Assembly (NCBI GenBank): GCA_001972305.1
Contig: BDDD01001974.1
Span: forward strand, 186,001-250,000
Direction of reading: 5' to 3'
From: Cephalotus follicularis
Taxonomy: Eukaryota; Streptophyta; Magnoliopsida; Oxalidales; Cephalotaceae
DNA: 64,000 nucleotides
The notes beneath the pieces are model-generated. The model saw only the letters and a list, made by a program, of their open reading frames with translations, had not been told where the DNA came from and ran no database searches. Below, piece after piece: positions 13,370-26,270 of this stretch (positions are counted from its first letter, which is position 1; each line of letters starts with the position of its first letter). The position numbers and the translations under genes are program-made.

Positions 13370-14620
13370 CGTATGCAAGTTTGCACATTGCGTAGGCCGA
13401 GTTCCACCTATGTTGGACATTAACTAACAATCTCTTGTATTTTAATTTATGCATAGTACAAATTTTTTTTTAAATTCATCTTTTTTGCTAGATGACCATT
13501 TAGTATAGATAACAACATTTATAATGTTGTCAATAATAGTTTTAGTAGCAGACAAACCATCTTGTATAATAAGATTAATAATATGACACAAGTATCTAAC
13601 ATGAAAAAGTGCCCCACCTAAAATAGGATTCGGTTTACTCTTTAATTTTTGAATTACATTCGTATTATTAGTGACATTACTAAAACTTACGCAAATTTTT
13701 TTTATCATATATATGTCATAGTCATGTGCTACTGATTTTATTGCCCTAGCTATGCCATAACCAGTATGAGGATGTTCAAAGACACGGAAAGAAAGAATTC
13801 ATTTATGCACAAACCAATTTTTATCTATATAGTGTGCAGTTATACAAACAGAAGCCCTTCCTATACTATTGGTTCAAACATCCAAGATTAGTGCAAAACT
13901 AGTGATGTCTTTGTAGGATTCGATTAACTTCTTTTTTTCAATTTTAATTTTTTTCCTACAATCCTGAACAAAATTCATCCTAGATATCATTTGTGCTAAA
14001 GGATTAACACCGGTTGTCCCAATCTCTGAACATTGGGTGCTCCACAACACTAAACGGTAACTACATACATATAACAAAGTTAACTAATTTTGTCCTATGA
14101 ATTTCATTGGAAAATTTAAAGTTACCGCTACTAGCAATGGCACTGGTACCAACGGACTCAGATGGTTGGCCAGGATTAATAACATATTTTTGCAAACAAG
14201 GCAACAAGTGCCTTTATAGGTACTTGTGCCACGGTCCGTCTGATAAGCTTAATGTTTTTACATTACATACCTTGCAACAGACTTTTTCCACACTGTCAAT
14301 CTAGCAAAGCTCCATGTATTCCCACACAATAGAAGCCTTATGCTTACCAACCCGTCTGTCAGAATTGGCCTCGGCTGAGATGCTTCGAAAACCAGGTCCA
14401 CTGCATCGGAATGTGTTTGTGCTTCCGGTTTGTCTTTATGATCATCTTCATCATCACCATCGTACCCAAGGGGGTCAAAGTGTAAATCGTCCAAAGATTG
14501 GGTCTTTGAGTCATCCAAAGCTTCAAGATGCAGCATGTTAGATGGAATTTAGGATGGCATATAGAAGTGTAGTTGCCTTCCTAAGGAAGCAATAACGTTG
14601 CGGTCCATGAGACCACTAGC
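13370..14620 (-). pseudogene. hAT transposase remnant, N-terminal and central part
   Basis: Reading the minus strand downward from about 14600, an acidic N-terminus (14536-14258) is followed near 14290-14150 by a BED zinc-finger-like stretch with a CCKVCNVK motif and a later RHLLPC block. Next come KKKLIESYKDITSFALILDV (14077-13874) and a segment with TAHYIDKNWFVHK, FRVFEHPHTG and, after a frame change, NPILGGALFHVRYLCHIINL (13708-13442). These match the conserved catalytic-core landmarks of plant hAT transposases in the right order. Stops and frameshifts occur throughout. The gene is cut at 13364 by the LTR-type unit and resumes at 10484. Confidence 0.8.
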
Positions 14621-15329
14621 CATCATTGTTTCGGTTAGACATTTTTGCAGTATGTTGTTATTTAAAAAGTGGGAAGAAATATTTAGGGAGATTGAAGAGT
14701 AGAGAGTTGACAGCGATTAAAAAGTTGAGAGAGATTGAAGAGTTGAGAGAATTGTATTTGTAGGATTTTAGCTAAGAGTTAGGAAATTTAAAAAAAAAAT
14801 TGAGTAGCACCAACGGCTACTGCCAAGTAGTAGCAATGTTGCTGGGGTAATGGCTACATTTGTAGTCGTTGCCCTATAATTTTTTTTAATTGTAAGGGCC
14901 TTGGATCGGTGGGCCCACATCTACCCCAGTCCCTTAATTGGTTAGGAGCCCAATGGTTTGGACCCGTAACTAAACCGATCCTTATCTACCCTTTGGCTTG
15001 GAGGACCAATCTGAGGCCCAGGGCTCAGCCAAACAGTCGTTTTTCCTGGCAGTCTAGACTGAACATGCATTTTAAGGGTCGGTCCAGTCGCTTTAACCGT
15101 TATCGCTATAACTTTTATATAACGAAAACAGAGAAATTTTCAAAACTACAAGTAATTAATACTCACATACATTTCTCACCTCAAATAAATTTCCTTATTT
15201 TTTTAGCGTTTTTGTTACTTTTCTCTAGAAACTAACACAATTTTAAAAAATTCATAAACCAGATTTTGTAATCTCATTTATGACATCACATACCTACGTA
15301 ATAATCTGAATATTTATTCACATCTATTA
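14621..15329. other. Flank of the hAT remnant, candidate second terminal region
   Basis: Contains short diverged repeats of AGAGTTGAGAGAGATTGAAG around 14690-14750. At 14890-15100 a GC-richer block with GGATCGGTGGGCCC and AAGGGTCGGTCCAGTC resembles subterminal hAT sequence and parallels 8868-9020. No gene is evident. Confidence 0.35.
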
Positions 15330-18091
15330 TGACACGCCCGGACCCAGCTCGCTGTGATCCGTCGCGCCCACTAAGAGGTCAAGCCTCCCATCAGAGACTC
15401 ACCTCGTAGGTTCAGCAAAACAGAGTATCATAAAAGTATTTTAAACAGAAGATTTTTCTTCAAAACAGAATGTTTCCTTGAAAAACTTGAAAATAATTTT
15501 AACTCTTAAATTTTTACGAAAATCGGGCATGTAGTATTCGTTTATCGGACTATGCCCCCTGTAAATAAAAACACAATTATAAAATCACACTCACGAAGGA
15601 GGAAACAGTTTGTAATGGGTTTAACCCTCAACAGACTATAATTTTAAAAGCAGAAACAAGGGTTGGGCTCTGCCTCAACCATATTAACAAAACTTAAAAC
15701 CTGAATAGGGCTCAGCCCTTTTAAACAAAACCAAAAACAGTTATATAAAAACATAAGTAATGCAGAAATTTAAATACTAATGTAATGATGATATGCATGT
15801 GTTGACTATGGTAGGCATGCCTTTGTGGTCTCACCTCAACAGACTGACTGACTCTAGCTGACAGAGCTCAGGAGACTAACCTGTCAGAACTAAAAACAAA
15901 AAACAGAGGAGATGGTTAGTTCACAGGACTAGTAAAATGGAACAAAAAGATTTCGCAGAGTTTTGTTCGCATATAAATATCTTTACAGAAAAGATATAAC
16001 AAAAGTATAACTGAAATAGAATTTAGAAACATAACCAAAATACAGAATCTGATTTACAGCACTGATATAAAACAACTTAAATAGAAGTAATTTCAAAACT
16101 CATCTATAAAACCAATGTTTCTAGAAATCAGCAGAAAACCAGATCGTTTTTCTTAAACAGATTTAAATCCTCAGATTTTTATACATATAATAGCAACAAT
16201 GTTTAAACAGAAATAAATATATAGAGATGCCATGAGTCTACTAGGTAAGGTTGACGCCTGGGCCCCGTCGGGCCGAACGTCCAGCAAAAATAGTGGCAAT
16301 GACACCGTCGTGTCAAAACATCAGAACATAAAGTCATACACGTGCAGACAAAGCCTCTAATGGGCATCAGATATGTAATAATACAATACCGAGATCACCA
16401 TGCATCTAAACATATTTAACAGATTCCAGAATACAGAATACAGAATCTCAGATTTTAGAATACATAATCCTTCAAACATACTTTAAACACATTTAAACAG
16501 ATACAGAAATCAGTAGAGCCGTCAAAATAGAGTTAAACAGATAGAGGAATCAATTTCTTTATCATGTATAGATATAGCCGAAAATAGCGTCATAGTATGA
16601 CTATAACCATGCGAGCATTTGAAAACATTAAAAGAAAGTTTTAGACATTAAAACTTAAACATATTTCAGAACAGAAACAGATTCAGATTCATTAAGATAC
16701 GGAAATCAAATAGTAAAACGTTTCAAACTTTCAAACCATTAAAGAGAACTCTAGAGTAAAAAGGTTAAAGAAAAGCATTCCACTCACAGAACAGATGAGT
16801 GAGTCCCTCGACTGGTCGCCTCCATGGCCAACCTCAAAGGCAGGATCCTCTGCCAACAGACAGACAGACAGATAGATAACAGACTATCATACTCAAACAC
16901 GTACTAAGACGTGAAAAGCGTTATGCAATGAAATGCGTGCAGATGTCAGAAATCTAAAACCAATCAATATGGTTGACAGAACAGAAGTCAGATTATTAAA
17001 AACATCTTTTAAACCTTCAATTTAAACATCCGTTAGAAAACATTAAAGTAAGTCCAAGTGGTTGTCCAGGTTATCCAAATTCGAGTTGATTACACAATTC
17101 GAGTTCATATACAACAGAAATAGATACAAAAATACAAAAATCAACGGAAAACAGAACTAACGGAACATAGTTCAAAATTTACCGAAAGCCGATGGAACGG
17201 AGCACGGAGTCAGAATCTTGAAGCCGAACCGGAACGGATCACGCCTGTATGGAAAACGGAGTCAGAAAACTGTTAGAACAGGTCACTGGAGTCTGTCGGC
17301 CGGTCAGCGGCAGAGAAAGTCTCACCTAGTGCTCCAGAGGACGGAGATCACTGATCTGAGGCCCATTGGTCACGGCGCCGCAGCGTTTGGCCAGAAAGAG
17401 CGCATTGACCACGGCTGACTTCGCCGCCGATCTACGTTGTCGGCGTCGTCATGTGTCTGGGCTGGTACCGTTTGAACTACCGCGACGCCAGGAGTCCGAA
17501 TTTGGGCTCGCTTTGCCGTGACGATCACCAGAGACGCCGTAATGATGCAAAACAGAGGCTGGAAGAGAAGAGCTCGTCGGGCTCAAACGGAGCGGTTGTC
17601 GGCGCGGTGGTGGGGTGCTGTGCACTCAGGAGGTCATGGCGGTTCGTCCGGTACCTTCGCCGGCATCAGTTCAGCACTAACGCCGACGGTAGGAGCAGAG
17701 AGAGAGTGAGAGAACGGGAGAGATGGGAGAGAGACGGGGAGAGAGAGAGAGAGAGAAATGCATAAACTGAATCAAATTTTGGCATTTCTCATTATATATT
17801 CAACTTAAAACGGATTGGGTTTCGTCCAGAATTTAATCGATATAGGATATACCACTTGGCTTATTTTATGAATTCAGTAACAATTTCAGTAAAATATTGT
17901 TTAATTTTACAGCAGAGAAAACTTATGTTACACAGAAAACCATCAAAATGAAATCACATTATAGTAAAAAATTTATTAATGCGGTGATGCATATGTTATG
18001 TATGTTAGAAAAACAGATTAACAGGCAGATAGATAAACAAAAGTTACGTAGGCTTCACAGACACAGACCGTACTAAGACACGGATGTCACA
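15330..18091. mobile_element. Long LTR-type unit (probable solo LTR), copy 2
   Basis: This 2762-bp unit is in the same orientation as copy 1, starting TGACACGCCCGGACCCAGCT and ending CACGGATGTCACA. The flanks are TATTA (15325-15329) and CATTA (18092-18096), a 5-bp duplication with one mismatch. Internal landmarks parallel copy 1: the GGTTGACGCCTGGGCCCCGT block near 16248, the GC-rich part around 17210-17700, and a GA tract near 17695-17760. No retrotransposon protein motifs were found. Confidence 0.7.
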
Positions 18092-18096
18092 CATTA

Positions 18097-19073
18097 TTTG
18101 ATAAAAATTAAAAACTATTTTATGGTTGAGGAGTGGCTTGTCCTAGCTGCCTAGATAAACATCTCATAGTTGTCAAGCATTTTTACAGAGTGGAAAATAA
18201 TAATGTTCATAATCATTCTTTCCCAACTTTTAATTAACGCCGTTTCTTCTCTCATTGAAATTAATTCGGTCTATGATTCTAAAATGCGTAGTGTATTTCT
18301 TTTACATCTCTCTAATATTCTTGCTTTATTATTAATGGCTTAAAGAATAAGTACTTATTTTTCATAATTGACAGGGCACCGACCAATATTAATCATGCTT
18401 AAAACTTAATACTATATGCATCTATTAATACGGATTAATAGATACGAGGAGCTGCTCATATCTTTTGTGTGCATAAGTAAAGTCATAAAAAATATTATAA
18501 AATCTTATTTTTGATTTTTTTAAAATATCAATAATAATCTTTTCAAAATCATAAATAAGATTTTTATATTTTTTAGTGACTTTATTTATTTACATAAGAG
18601 ATTGAATAGTTACTCACGTCCATTAATCTATAATATTATGTCAACCTACCAATTATTGCTATAATAATTATAGAAGTGTGAAATACACACCGTTTCACAG
18701 AGAATTAATTTATTCTGAAACTTATAAAGGAGAAAAATTTCAACTCACCCATCCCTTGATTAGTATATAAAATTGAATGCCTTCACTGTCAACAAAGGGA
18801 AATTAGAGAATGAAGATCCTACACATGTGCATAAATATATATACTACATATTATATAAATATATGTACTTGCAATTAAGGATGTAATATTTGGGACCGTA
18901 CACATGTTGATTTTATATATATACATAGTATCAAATGAATAATATTTAAGAAAGAGAATAAGACAGACTGGGTGTACTTGTCAAGTAAATAAGTCTATTT
19001 AATTATCATTATAAAATATTGAAGAAGCACTTTATATTTTCAACCGTTTAATATTTTAATGTTTGATTAATAA
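18097..19073. other. AT-rich spacer, no gene seen
   Basis: Intergenic DNA. A TGTACTTGTCAAGTAAATAA motif near 18973 resembles the end of the MITE-like element that starts at 19074, so a fragment of a related copy may be present. No coding or RNA gene recognised. Confidence 0.4.
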
Positions 19074-19565
19074 AAGGGTTCGTTGGTTGTACTTATCAAG
19101 TGCATGAGCTAATTTACTTCACACTAAAAACGACGTTGTTTTGCAATTAAAAAAACAACCCATAAAACTCAGCAAGCTTCAGGCTTCCATAATCGCCACC
19201 ATCAAACACCACCCATAACGGTTAGCACCCACAACCAAAATCAACCCATGAACCCACTGCTCCTGAATCTTCAAAGGCTAACATCTGATTAGTGCTTGAT
19301 CTCAACTTGGTTTCCTTTTTAGAGCGTACATTAGGACTAAAAGCATGGGGAAGATGAGAAGAGAGATGACCGGAGGGAGAGAGATAGACGATGAGAGATG
19401 AGAGGGAGCGACGAGCATGAGAGTGCACGGTGAAGAAGAAAGCGTGGGAACGAGGAGAATGCAAAAAGGTCAGAGGCAATTTGTTTTTCTAATTGCAAAA
19501 CGATGTCGTTTTTAATGTGAAGTAAGTTGGCTCATGCACTTGACAAGTGCAGCCAATTTTCCCTT
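19074..19565. repeat. MITE-like element with about 80-bp terminal inverted repeats
   Basis: The left end (containing CAAGTGCATGAGCTAATTTA and ACGTTGTTTTGCAATTA) is matched by the reverse complement of the right end (containing CAAGTGCATGAGCCAACTTA and ACATCGTTTTGCAATTA). Both ends terminate in AAGGG/CCCTT. The roughly 490-bp interior has no recognisable protein. The long arms suit a Mutator-type non-autonomous element, but no clear target duplication was identified. Confidence 0.65.
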
Positions 19566-19842
19566 AATATAAATGTTAATTTTTACGGTTCTAATTTTTT
19601 TTAACTATTTTATTTATACATAATAATTATAATCATTTTACAACTCTATCATATATAAATGAAGTAGTAACTTATTAGATTAGATATCTATAGTTTTTTG
19701 ATTAACTGAAAAATTTACATACAAAATCTACATTGGTATAGCATGTAATCTAACAACTGAATTCATAAAATATAAATTAGAGTCTTGTTATAAAACTGAC
19801 AAGTGTATAAGCTAGGAATAGTGATAAGTCAATAATGCTATA

Positions 19843-21702
19843 TGATAGAGGAAAAATATGTTAATAAAAACAAAGAGACGTGTCCACGGTAGACTTTACC
19901 AGTTGTCCATCAGGTGTTTGCAAGCTTGACAGACAGGTCGTGCCGAGGAGCACGCACATGATGAAGAATGTCCTTCTCGGACCAAGAGACGAGGATCATT
20001 ACTTTTCGAAGACAACACTCTGAGACCACAAGTCCGAGGACACTCCTCGGACTCAAAGGCAAAAGACCTTATTCACGGTGCGAGGGCCGAGGACACCCTC
20101 GGCCCGAAGTGTCTATCAGGTGGAGAACAGGAGATACGGTCTCCTCTACACAGAGACTGGGAAGCTCCATCTCGGACATATTTAAACTACACTTGTCCTC
20201 GGATCAAGAGGACCATGACCTCGGTACCAAAAGTTTTTGATTCGAAGGGTTGAAGAAGAAAAAGATTGAAGACACTGCAGGTTCGGGCTCTCAAAAAGCA
20301 CTGTGAGTTTGGAAGATTGAAGAAGTAAAAGTTGTGTTGTGTGAAGAACAAAAGGTTTTATAGGCCCTTTCCTCGGATCCTGGCCATCCACTTCACATAA
20401 GATCCAACGGTGGGAAGACAGACCATCAAATCAAGTGCGGGAAACGAAAAGGCAGAAGCGGGAATTACGCTGTGCATGCCACGTGTCAAGCGTACTCAAT
20501 ACGCAACTTTAATGATAAACATAACGGTTCAATGCTCGAGGTCACTTAATGACAGAGAAGGCAGACCAAAGGTCAAGCGTTAGTTCTCGGCTCAAGCAGA
20601 CTATGTCATATGTCAGAGGAGCAACGAAGGCAATGCTCTAGTCCTCAGCCCATTTGTATAAGCAAGAGCTACCAAGAAATATTGCAGAGGAGTCTTGCCT
20701 GGGCCATGGCTCTCAACTCTGGTCCTCCTCCTCTGACCAAGCTCAGAGAACAAGGACCAGAGGGGCATATGATAGAGGAAAAATATGTTAATAAAAAGAA
20801 GGACACGTGTCCACGGTAGACTTTACCAGTTGTCCATCAGGGGTTTGCAAGCTTGACAGACAGGTCGTGCCGAGGAGCACGCACATGATGAAGAATGTCC
20901 TTCTCGGACCAAGAGACGAGGATCATTACTTTTCGAAGACAACACTCTGAGACCACAAGTCCGAGGACACTCCTCGGACTCAAAGGCAAAAGACCATATT
21001 CACGGTGCGAGGGTCGAGGACACCCTCGGCCCGAAGTGTCTATCAGGTGGAGAACAGGAGATACGGTCTCCTCTACACAGAGACTGGGAAGCTCCATCTC
21101 GGACATATTTAAACTACACTTGTCCTCGGATCAAGAGGACCATGACCTCGACAAAAGTATCATAGTTGTTTTCTTCTACAATTCTATCACAGTGGACTTT
21201 AGCCTTATCTACGGGATAAGGTAGTTATCTATACCTGAATTCACGGGATCCACACTTATCCAAATAAAGAGATTGAATCACAATCAACTACAACAAAAGG
21301 AAAGAGGAGATAACTAAGGGAGAGATAAAGGAAAACAGCAAGATTATAGGCAGAGATAAGGGAATGACCGAGATCCTCGGCATTTCCTAGGGGATCATGA
21401 TCACATCCGATTTACACGCTCCAACAGTTACAAAATTCCACTATAAATACAAGTTCAACATACTGAACAAAGGTCAGCAATTTTTACATTCAAGAGAGTA
21501 TAATATTTCATCTGCACTTGACTAACTTGAGCGTCGGAGTGTCCCCGGGAGAACAACCTCCTGGGCCTTCACCATTGTTGTTACTTTGTGCAGGTGTCCG
21601 AGATCATATTCTTCCTCAAGGCATCAGTGACAAAGCGTTTCTCTTAACAAATCAAAGTCCTCCACGTAGGATACTGTTGAGAGAAGGATTTCTGTATCAA
21701 CA
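19843..21702 (+). mobile_element. Internally deleted Tat-type Ty3/gypsy derivative
   Basis: The element starts TGATAGAGGAAAAATATG, ends TGTATCAACA and is flanked on both sides by CTATA (19838-19842 and 21703-21707), a perfect 5-bp duplication. A truncated 5' LTR (19843 to about 20223) is joined to a short internal piece (20224-20769), then a polypurine tract (ACCAGAGGGGCATA) and a full 3' LTR. All of gag-pol and most of the opposing gene are missing. The internal piece keeps only the leader and promoter of the opposing gene (minus-strand TATAAAA at 20356-20362). The shared start and end sequences ally it with the 39.6-51.6 kb element, but its U3 belongs to the subtype seen at 52315-53215. Confidence 0.8.
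20770..21702 (+). repeat. 3' LTR of the deleted Tat-type derivative
   Basis: This 933-bp LTR repeats the first roughly 380 bp of the truncated left LTR (19843-20223) with only a few mismatches. A TATA box (CTATAAATAC) lies near 21441. The last part carries the family-wide U5 sequence with CTTGAGCGTCGGAGTGTCCC near 21530 and TGTATCAACA at the end. Many CCGAGG/CCTCGG motifs are present. Confidence 0.8.
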
Positions 21703-21707
21703 CTATA

Positions 21708-23352
21708 AAACACAAATGATTTAATATCACAAAAAATCATAAATGATTTGTCAAAATATCATCGGTGATTGTTTTATTAAAAATTAAAATATCATTAATT
21801 GTATTTAACAAAATATTAATGATATTTTAATAACTCACTTATGATGTACTTGTAATGCTACATCATTTGTGATTAATAAAAGTGCCCATTTATTAGTTAG
21901 CAATGGAATCTCATTTTAGGTTTTTTTCCTCCAACGAGTGGGTTAGTACCAAATTAATAGATAAAGGTAATGGTTTGGTAAATAGTAGTAAAGTGTAAGA
22001 AAAGCCGTTATGTGAAATACAACTATAAAAAAAAAAAAAAAAAGTTGTGGCAAAGATAATTGTTTCTTCACAAAATTGTTATTGAAAAATAAAACAAACA
22101 GAAAAATTATAAAATGACTAAAATAGAAGATAAGATGAAAATAACCTGATTGTTTTTAATTCATTGACCAATACATGTACAAATTCTGTGAAATATGACT
22201 TACTCGAATATTAAGATTGTGAGAATATTTTGTTTTTTTTTAGAAGTGTGAAGAAGGTTGAATGTGTATATATATAAAAGTAACTATATTTAAATAAGAT
22301 TAAAGGTTAAATAGATATTTAAAATAACTATTTAAAGCACTGTGTTTCTCCCAAAACAAAAAGCATCAAGTGTAACACACTGAATTTGATTGTTTTTTTT
22401 TATTCAATAAATGCTCTTTGGTTTTGAGCCAAACTTTAGAAAATCTTGGCTGCACCAAATCAACATGCACAATTAAAAGGAAAGAAAAGGAGAGTAAAAT
22501 TTTATTCTTTTATACAATTTTCTTCAAACATGACACTAGAGTATTTAAATTTAATACCCAAAAACATAAAAACTCGAAAGAGAAACTTATCCGCGGATAT
22601 CTTAACAGAAATAATGTAATTATTTGTAAAATTTGTCTTTATTTTTTGGATTTGAAATTCAACACTACACTCTTATCTTATCTACGAGAAAATATTCATT
22701 ATAAGGAGACATGATCTATCATGTTAGTGACACAATGTTATAATGTTCTTTTTAAATTAAAGAAAATTTTCTTATCAGCATTTAAGTCAATTGACGTCAC
22801 CCTCACCATTGCTCGTCACACCACTACAATGGATGTAATGCGATGTGTGCCCATGCACATTAATTGTGTATTTTATATGTAGGGTAAGCTATTTGCAAAA
22901 ACAGAATATGTCAAAAAGAAAAATCACTCACTGAAGTCTTAAATACGAAAAAAATTTAATCACTACAACAAAACAATTATTTAATCATAGTCAAAACTGT
23001 GAATAGAATCACCATGATGTAATAAATGAGACTACAACACAGTTTTTACAGGTTTCTACAATCACATAACTACCATATCTATTAATACGGTATAATTATA
23101 ATTTAACTTCATTGTGATTAAATCCTTAGTTTTTAATAGTAACTGAACGGGAGTTTGTCATTGTCGATATCCTACCTAAGGTCAATTGGGAAATAGAATC
23201 AAGATTGTAGGATCGGATCGAAAATTGAAAGATTATATCATATAAAAATACATCACGTACTAAAAATACTTTCATGCATCAAACGAAAAAAATATTATGA
23301 TTGAAATAATATATATTACATAAAACTCAAACTCATAGGTAAATAACACGTT
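21708..23352. other. AT-rich spacer, no gene seen
   Basis: Intergenic DNA with an A-run near 22028-22043. Short frames exist but show no family resemblance or splice structure. No RNA gene recognised. Confidence 0.45.
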
Positions 23353-24110
23353 AAAAATGTAACATCCCAAACCCCGAGGGAAATCTTCAAGGTTTGACGC
23401 GCTACTTATAGTGTCATTCAATAAAAATGTAGACAAAAATTTAAAACATCAATATAATAGTGCATCCGGAAAAGTCAATAAATAATAATAAATTTCGTGG
23501 ATAGAACCCAGTTCGTACAATATCATTTAAATAATTACTCTGCCACAGACCGGCATGTCATAATACATCACACCATAGAACTCCAGGGTCACCGAACTGC
23601 ATCTGGAAGAGAGGAGACTTACCCCGGTTCAGTCTTCGGTTTGCTACGAAGCCCCACATGTACCTGACCCATTACATTAAAATGCAATTGGTCAGCAACC
23701 ACTGGTTGTGTAGGAACCCCTACCCAAGCATGTGTGGAATGCAATGCATCAGATATAAATATGTATGCAGTGAGAGATGCAGTAATGAGCAGTACAGTAC
23801 ATTTATTTATTCAATCACGATCATTACCAGTCATTACGCAATCATTAGCAGTCAAACATTAACAGTCCATTTTCCGTTCTATCGTTAACAGTCATTATAA
23901 AATCCTTTATCGACATCCCCACTTGAGAAGGAGCGGTAACGCACTCCAGACGTTAAAGGCGGAGAAGTCGGGAGGAATAAACATTATAATTCAGGCAGAC
24001 CAGTTCCTCAAGTCCTCGGTTGCAGGAAGAACAATATACGCGCTCTAGGCATTTTAGACAGAGGAGAGGAATAAACATTCATTATACAATAAAAATCATT
24101 CAGTTAGTGT

Positions 24111-24310
24111 GGCTCATCTCGGTCGGTGATCCATTGGCTCATCTCAATCGGTGATCCACTGGCTCATCTCGGTCGGTGATCCATTAGGCTATTTCGGTGA
24201 CCCACCTGGTTCAACTCGATTTGGTGACCCATTAGGTCATCTCAGAAAATAGCCTTACTGGCTCATCTCAGACGGTGATCCACGTAGGGCTCATCTTGAT
24301 GGTGATCTAG
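24111..24310. repeat. Degenerate tandem array of about 26-bp units
   Basis: The motif GGCTCATCTCGGTCGGTGAT followed by CCATT or CCACT recurs about three times nearly unchanged. More diverged versions with GGTGACCCA and GGTGATCCA cores continue to about 24310. Confidence 0.8.
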
Positions 24311-24829
24311 TCCATTTCATTACACTAACATTGTTGGCACATTAATATTTCATTACATTTTACCCTAAGGTCTGCCTTCATTACCTCATTAAACCATGTT
24401 TCTCGTCTAAGTCATAGTACATTTTATTAATATAAACCCTACTGTTGTTTTTCATTTACTAATATGTACTGTAGTATATATGGCCCAAATGCTAGGCCCA
24501 AGTCAGCACTCATTCCTTAAATTGGATCCCAGGCGCTTATTCACAATCAAAATGGCCAGCACAAGTCAAATGGCGAGTTTGGCGCCAATATCACAAACGC
24601 CCCATTTCACCATGAAGGCTGCACTGGCGCTTCTCTTCTTCCCGTCCTCATCATATGCGTGCGAGGAGAGCTCTGCCCATTACTTTTCATACCAGGCGCG
24701 CATGGCACCTTGACACGTAGCTCCACGACGCATCACCGTGGCATGTCACCTCGGCATACTCAGTGGACAGTGAGGAGCTTGGTATGGGTATCCATGGCAC
24801 CTCGGGCCTGCGTGGGACGTATGCAAGGG

Positions 24830-25060
24830 GACAATGGGTGTCCTCGGCACCTGGGGTGCTCAGGCATGGCGTTTTGGACTCATGGAGTGCCCAGCCTGGC
24901 ACCTCGGCTCTTGTCACCACAGCGTCTTGGCTCCTCGGGGGTTTCACCTCGGGCTTTTTCTCCTCGGGCGTTTGGCACCTCGGCGTTTCACCTCTGGCGT
25001 TTTCACCCCTGGCGCTTCTCCTCGGGAATTTTCCACGGCAGTGCGGAGGATGGAACTCAT
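24830..25060. repeat. GC-rich imperfect repeat stretch inside the 23.4-26.3 kb unit
   Basis: Short phrases such as GGCACCTCGGCGTTTCACCT and TCCTCGGGCGTTT recur with variable spacing. They open long overlapping frames on both strands, which is expected of a GC-rich stop-poor repeat and is not evidence of a gene. Confidence 0.5.
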
Positions 25061-26270
25061 AAAGAGGACAGTGGGTGTCCTCTTGCGCTTGGGTCCTTGG
25101 GCATTCACAGATAGTGGAACGCGTGCAGAGGACAATGGCGTCCTCTGTACATGGCACCTCGAGCGTCCTTACGGTGGGAGCTCGGCACCGTTGCATGCAC
25201 CGGTCGCATGCAGTGCACAGTGGCGAGCTCGGCCTGACGTCCTCTGTAGTGTGTCCTCGTGTGTATAACAATGGCGCCTCGCACAGTGGCAGCAGCACGT
25301 CGACACATCTGGTGCACGACGACAGCACCCTAGACGCATAGTGGTGGCACCTCGGCGCACCGCAGGGGCACCTCAGCACGCAGCAGAAAAGCTTCGGCGC
25401 ATAGCTGCGGCAACCATGACGGGCAGTGCTGGTATGGGTCTGGACGCGTAGAGAGGATGGCGCCATCATGCGCATTGCTCTGTTTTTCTTTCTCTCACAA
25501 TTTCAATATATATATATATAGAAACTATTATCATGCCTAGACCATTTATTATTTAGCATTTATATATATATGTATATATCATTTACCTATGAATAGGCAT
25601 AATAACAGTTGTAACAATACTCAACAAGGGTATAGGCTATGAGTTGGAAGGAGCTCCTACCTCAATTCGACGAGACTGCAGCACTTTCCTCTGCTTAGCG
25701 AAATTTCTTCAATTGCTCCTTCGACTTCGCTGCTCCTTCGACTTCGCTGCTCCTTCTTTTCACCCAGCTCAACAGTTACAATTTCCCTTACTTCAGAATG
25801 CTTCTTGCATATCCTTCCAAACCTGAGAGTGAGGGATTATATGGGAGAGGAGGAAGGGAGACAGGAACTCTCCAAATTTCTCCTTCTCTTTGTCTCTTCC
25901 TCTCATTTTTCCAGCAGCAGCCGTACCCACCGTTAACTCTCCTCTTTTTATAAGCTCAAGCAGAAAATTTTAGAACTCACTACACAAATCCAGAAATTGC
26001 TTCCTCAATATGGGCTGCTGAGGACTGCCCAACATTCCTTCATTAATTCATTCTAAATCAGCCCATAACATTTTTTATCCCAGTATCAATAATACAATTT
26101 AGAGCCCAATTACAATTTAGTTCAATACCATAAAATTTCATTCAATGCCCAAAAGTCATTCGATTCAAATCCAATAAAAATACATTTTGGGCCCGAATTA
26201 CTGTTCCTTAAAATACTGTACATTTATACCCTCATATTTTATTTACAAAATTTTCGGGTATTACAAAAAA

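Larger units (their letters stand above)
23358..26265. mobile_element. Second type of long LTR unit (probable solo LTR)
   Basis: This 2908-bp unit starts TGTAACATCCCAAACCCCGA and ends TTTTCGGGTATTACA, so it has TG...CA ends with related inverted termini (TGTAA). AAAAA flanks both sides (23353-23357 and 26266-26270), which fits a 5-bp duplication but is low in information. It is unrelated in sequence to the TGACAC-type units. Inside are a tandem array (24111-24310), a GC-rich core (about 24600-25450) and plain AT-rich DNA. No gag-pol motifs were found. Confidence 0.6.

Noticed and set aside
10490-18091. Reading the TGACAC...TGTCACA units as DNA transposons
   Set aside because: The ends resemble short inverted repeats, but 5-bp flanks match at four of five positions in all three copies and the TG/CA termini fit LTRs better. 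No transposase or longer inverted repeat is seen.
24480-25475. Overlapping frames up to 262 codons on both strands
   Set aside because: They coincide with a GC-rich imperfect repeat, are Arg/Pro/Ser/Cys-rich in every frame and have no splice or domain evidence.
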